The notes under the pieces: generated by a model | The model's database searches: none | What the model was told of the DNA's origin: nothing | Seen by the model: the letters and a program-made list of their open reading frames with translations, nothing else | Shown: one piece after another, positions 13,107 through 14,431 of the stretch | Numbering within the stretch: the first letter of the stretch is position 1 | Layout of the letters: each line of letters starts with the position of its first letter | Position numbers and translations under genes: made by a program | Assembly: GCA_963848675.1 (NCBI GenBank) | Contig: CAWKEY010000014.1 | Coordinates: 1-14,431 of the forward strand | DNA: 14,431 bases | DNA from: CAWKEY01 sp963848675 | GTDB taxonomy: Bacteria > Pseudomonadota > Gammaproteobacteria > Methylococcales > Methylomonadaceae | Direction of reading: 5' to 3'

Positions 13107-14431
13107 ATGTACGGTAATAACCCAGTAGGAATCGTTATTCACAACAATGATGCGTTACAACAAGAGCAAGTCAACAAGCTGGAATCCTCATTGGAGCGCT
13201 ATGCAAAAGAAAAAGAAGCGCGCATTAATCTAAATAGTAACAATCATAAGCTGTTGGACTACATGCCAGGTGTCATAACTGCTCTTCCCAGCGTCCTGGC
13301 GCTGGGGCTATTCAGCGCAGGGGCGGCGCAGGCGCTGACGCCCGAAGAGCAGCTCGGCAAGTCCATATTTTTTGATACTGACCTATCTATCGAATTGAAT
13401 CAGGCCTGTGCCGTTTGCCACAAACCGGAAGTTGGCTGGACCGGGCCGGATTCGTTCATCAATGCTACCGGCGCAGCCTATGAAGGCTCTATTCCGGGGC
13501 GCTTCGGCAACCGTAAGCCACCGAGCTCGGCCTACGCGACCCAGAGTCCGATTTTTCATTTCGAGCGCCAGGGCGGCGGCACCTTTGTCGGTGGCAACTT
13601 CTGGGACGGCCGCGCCACTGGCGAGAAGCTCGGCAATCCGGCGGCTGATCAGGCTCAGGGGCCTTTTTTGAATCCCGTGGAGCAGGCCCTGCCGGACAAT
13701 GCCTGCGTGGTATACCGTGTCTGCACAGCCGGCTACCCGGTGTCTTTCACCGACGTTTGGGGAACTGAGGCTTGCGCTATTGCCTGGCCATCGGACGTCG
13801 CAAGCGTCTGCGCGACCGAGGGGGGTATGCTCGAACTGTCGACCGATGATGCCGTAAAGGTCGAAACGGCCTATGATAATATCGCCCTGTCCATTGCGTC
13901 CTATGAGGCCTCGAGCGAGGTCAATGCCTTCTCCTCAAAGTACGACGCCTACCTGGCCGGCGTGGTGGAACTCAACCCCGAGGAAGCACAAGGCCTCAAG
14001 CTCTTCAACGGCAAGGGCAAATGTTCGCGCTGTCACACGAGCAAGTCCATGCAGGGTGAGCCGCCGTTGTTTACTGATTTCACTTACGACAACCTCGGTG
14101 TGCCGCGCAATCCGGAGAATCCCTGGTACACCCAGCCGTTCAATCCGGACGGTTTTGCCTGGATCGACGAAGGGTTGGGCGCTTTTCTCGCCACGCGGCC
14201 GGAGTATGCCAACCGGGCGTTGGCAAACCGTGGCGCGCAAAAAGTCCCCACACTGCGTAATGTCGACCTGCGACCAGATAATACCTTTGTGAAAGCATAC
14301 GCTCACAACGGCTACTTCAAGTCGTTGAAGGGTATCGTGCACTTCTATAATACCCGTGACGTGCTACCCAGCTGTCCGGATCCATTCACTACTGAAGCCG
14401 ATGCACTGGCATTGAACTGCTGGCCAGCACC
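13107..14431 (+). CDS. Di-haem cytochrome c peroxidase/MauG-family protein with extra N-terminus (partial at right edge)
   Basis: The frame is open from the ATG at 13107 to the window edge (441 codons seen, C-terminus missing). Two haem c sites are present: CAVCH at residues 101-105 and CSRCH at 306-310. Family motifs include FWDGRA (165-170), NPVEQA shortly after, PTLRNV (381-386), AHNG (399-402) and HFYNTRD (412-418). Such periplasmic proteins reduce hydrogen peroxide or oxidise protein substrates using two c-type haems. Residues 55-76 (VITALPSVLALGLFSAGAAQA) look like a signal-peptide core ending in AQA, but 52 hydrophilic residues precede them (MYGNNPVGIVIHNNDALQQE onward), encoded by visibly AT-richer DNA. 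The true start could be the ATG at 13263 (MPGVITALPS), although it lacks a ribosome site. The extra piece looks like a fused fragment of a different small protein. Confidence 0.88.
   Translation, partial: MYGNNPVGIVIHNNDALQQEQVNKLESSLERYAKEKEARINLNSNNHKLLDYMPGVITALPSVLALGLFSAGAAQALTPEEQLGKSIFFDTDLSIELNQACAVCHKPEVGWTGPDSFINATGAAYEGSIPGRFGNRKPPSSAYATQSPIFHFERQGGGTFVGGNFWDGRATGEKLGNPAADQAQGPFLNPVEQALPDNACVVYRVCTAGYPVSFTDVWGTEACAIAWPSDVASVCATEGGMLELSTDDAVKVETAYDNIALSIASYEASSEVNAFSSKYDAYLAGVVELNPEEAQGLKLFNGKGKCSRCHTSKSMQGEPPLFTDFTYDNLGVPRNPENPWYTQPFNPDGFAWIDEGLGAFLATRPEYANRALANRGAQKVPTLRNVDLRPDNTFVKAYAHNGYFKSLKGIVHFYNTRDVLPSCPDPFTTEADALALNCWPA

Noticed and set aside
12919..13128. Plus-strand 69-aa reading frame across the repeat
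   Set aside because: It runs through the palindromic repeat and intergenic DNA, with no ribosome site.
13935..14342. Minus-strand 135-aa reading frame
   Set aside because: Antisense to the second haem site and conserved motifs of the peroxidase.

Overview
This window looks like an accessory (genomic-island type) stretch of a gammaproteobacterial-like chromosome. That placement is weak. It rests on a di-haem cytochrome c peroxidase/MauG-family gene at the right edge, a DUF4833 lipoprotein-sized secreted protein, and several short G-rich palindromic repeats of the kind linked to REP-associated (Y1) transposases. No rRNA, tRNA, CRISPR array, integrase or intact transposase was seen. Base composition is patchy: the lysozyme gene and the plus-strand TIR gene are visibly AT-richer than the DUF4833/TIR pair and the peroxidase.

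Layout, left to right. (1) 1-106: the first 35 codons of a minus-strand gene that leaves the window. (2) 107-356: a non-coding gap with an 18-bp perfect palindrome and a repeat half-site. (3) 357-1401: an uncharacterised 306-aa gene preceded by, and overlapping, the last codons of a truncated upstream gene. (4) 1477-2259: a pesticin/T4-type muramidase with an N-terminal peptidoglycan-binding-like segment and no signal peptide. (5) 2402-8930: four minus-strand genes. In order of transcription they encode a multi-pass membrane protein (416 aa), a patatin-like phospholipase, a protein joining a deoxyribosyltransferase/TIR-like domain, a TPR/TRAFs-binding-like region and a C-terminal SLOG-like Rossmann domain, and a TIR protein with one membrane helix and an alpha-helical C-terminal domain. 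(6) 9126-10043: a divergent, plus-strand soluble TIR protein with a distinctive C-terminal domain. (7) 10136-12792: a minus-strand pair, a secreted DUF4833 protein translationally coupled to an eight-helix membrane protein ending in a TIR domain. (8) 13107-14431: a di-haem peroxidase, cut by the window edge, with an unusual extra N-terminus.

The striking point is three different TIR proteins (soluble, single-helix and eight-helix) within 10 kb, next to a patatin lipase and a SLOG-domain protein. In established immune systems TIR enzymes make NAD-derived signals, SLOG domains (ThsA of Thoeris) bind such signals, and patatin lipases act as membrane-damaging effectors. No SIR2-type ThsA, cGAS-like enzyme, caspase or STAND ATPase is present here, so the set does not match a named system that I recognise. 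A TIR-to-SLOG/patatin conflict or stress-signalling module is a hypothesis, not a demonstrated function.

Palindromic repeats sit at nearly every module boundary (331-350, 1401-1425, 2284-2349, 10165-10214, 12889-12948). One forms the C-terminus of a TIR protein, one may supply the lysozyme promoter and one abuts a truncated gene, so the block appears to have been assembled piecemeal.
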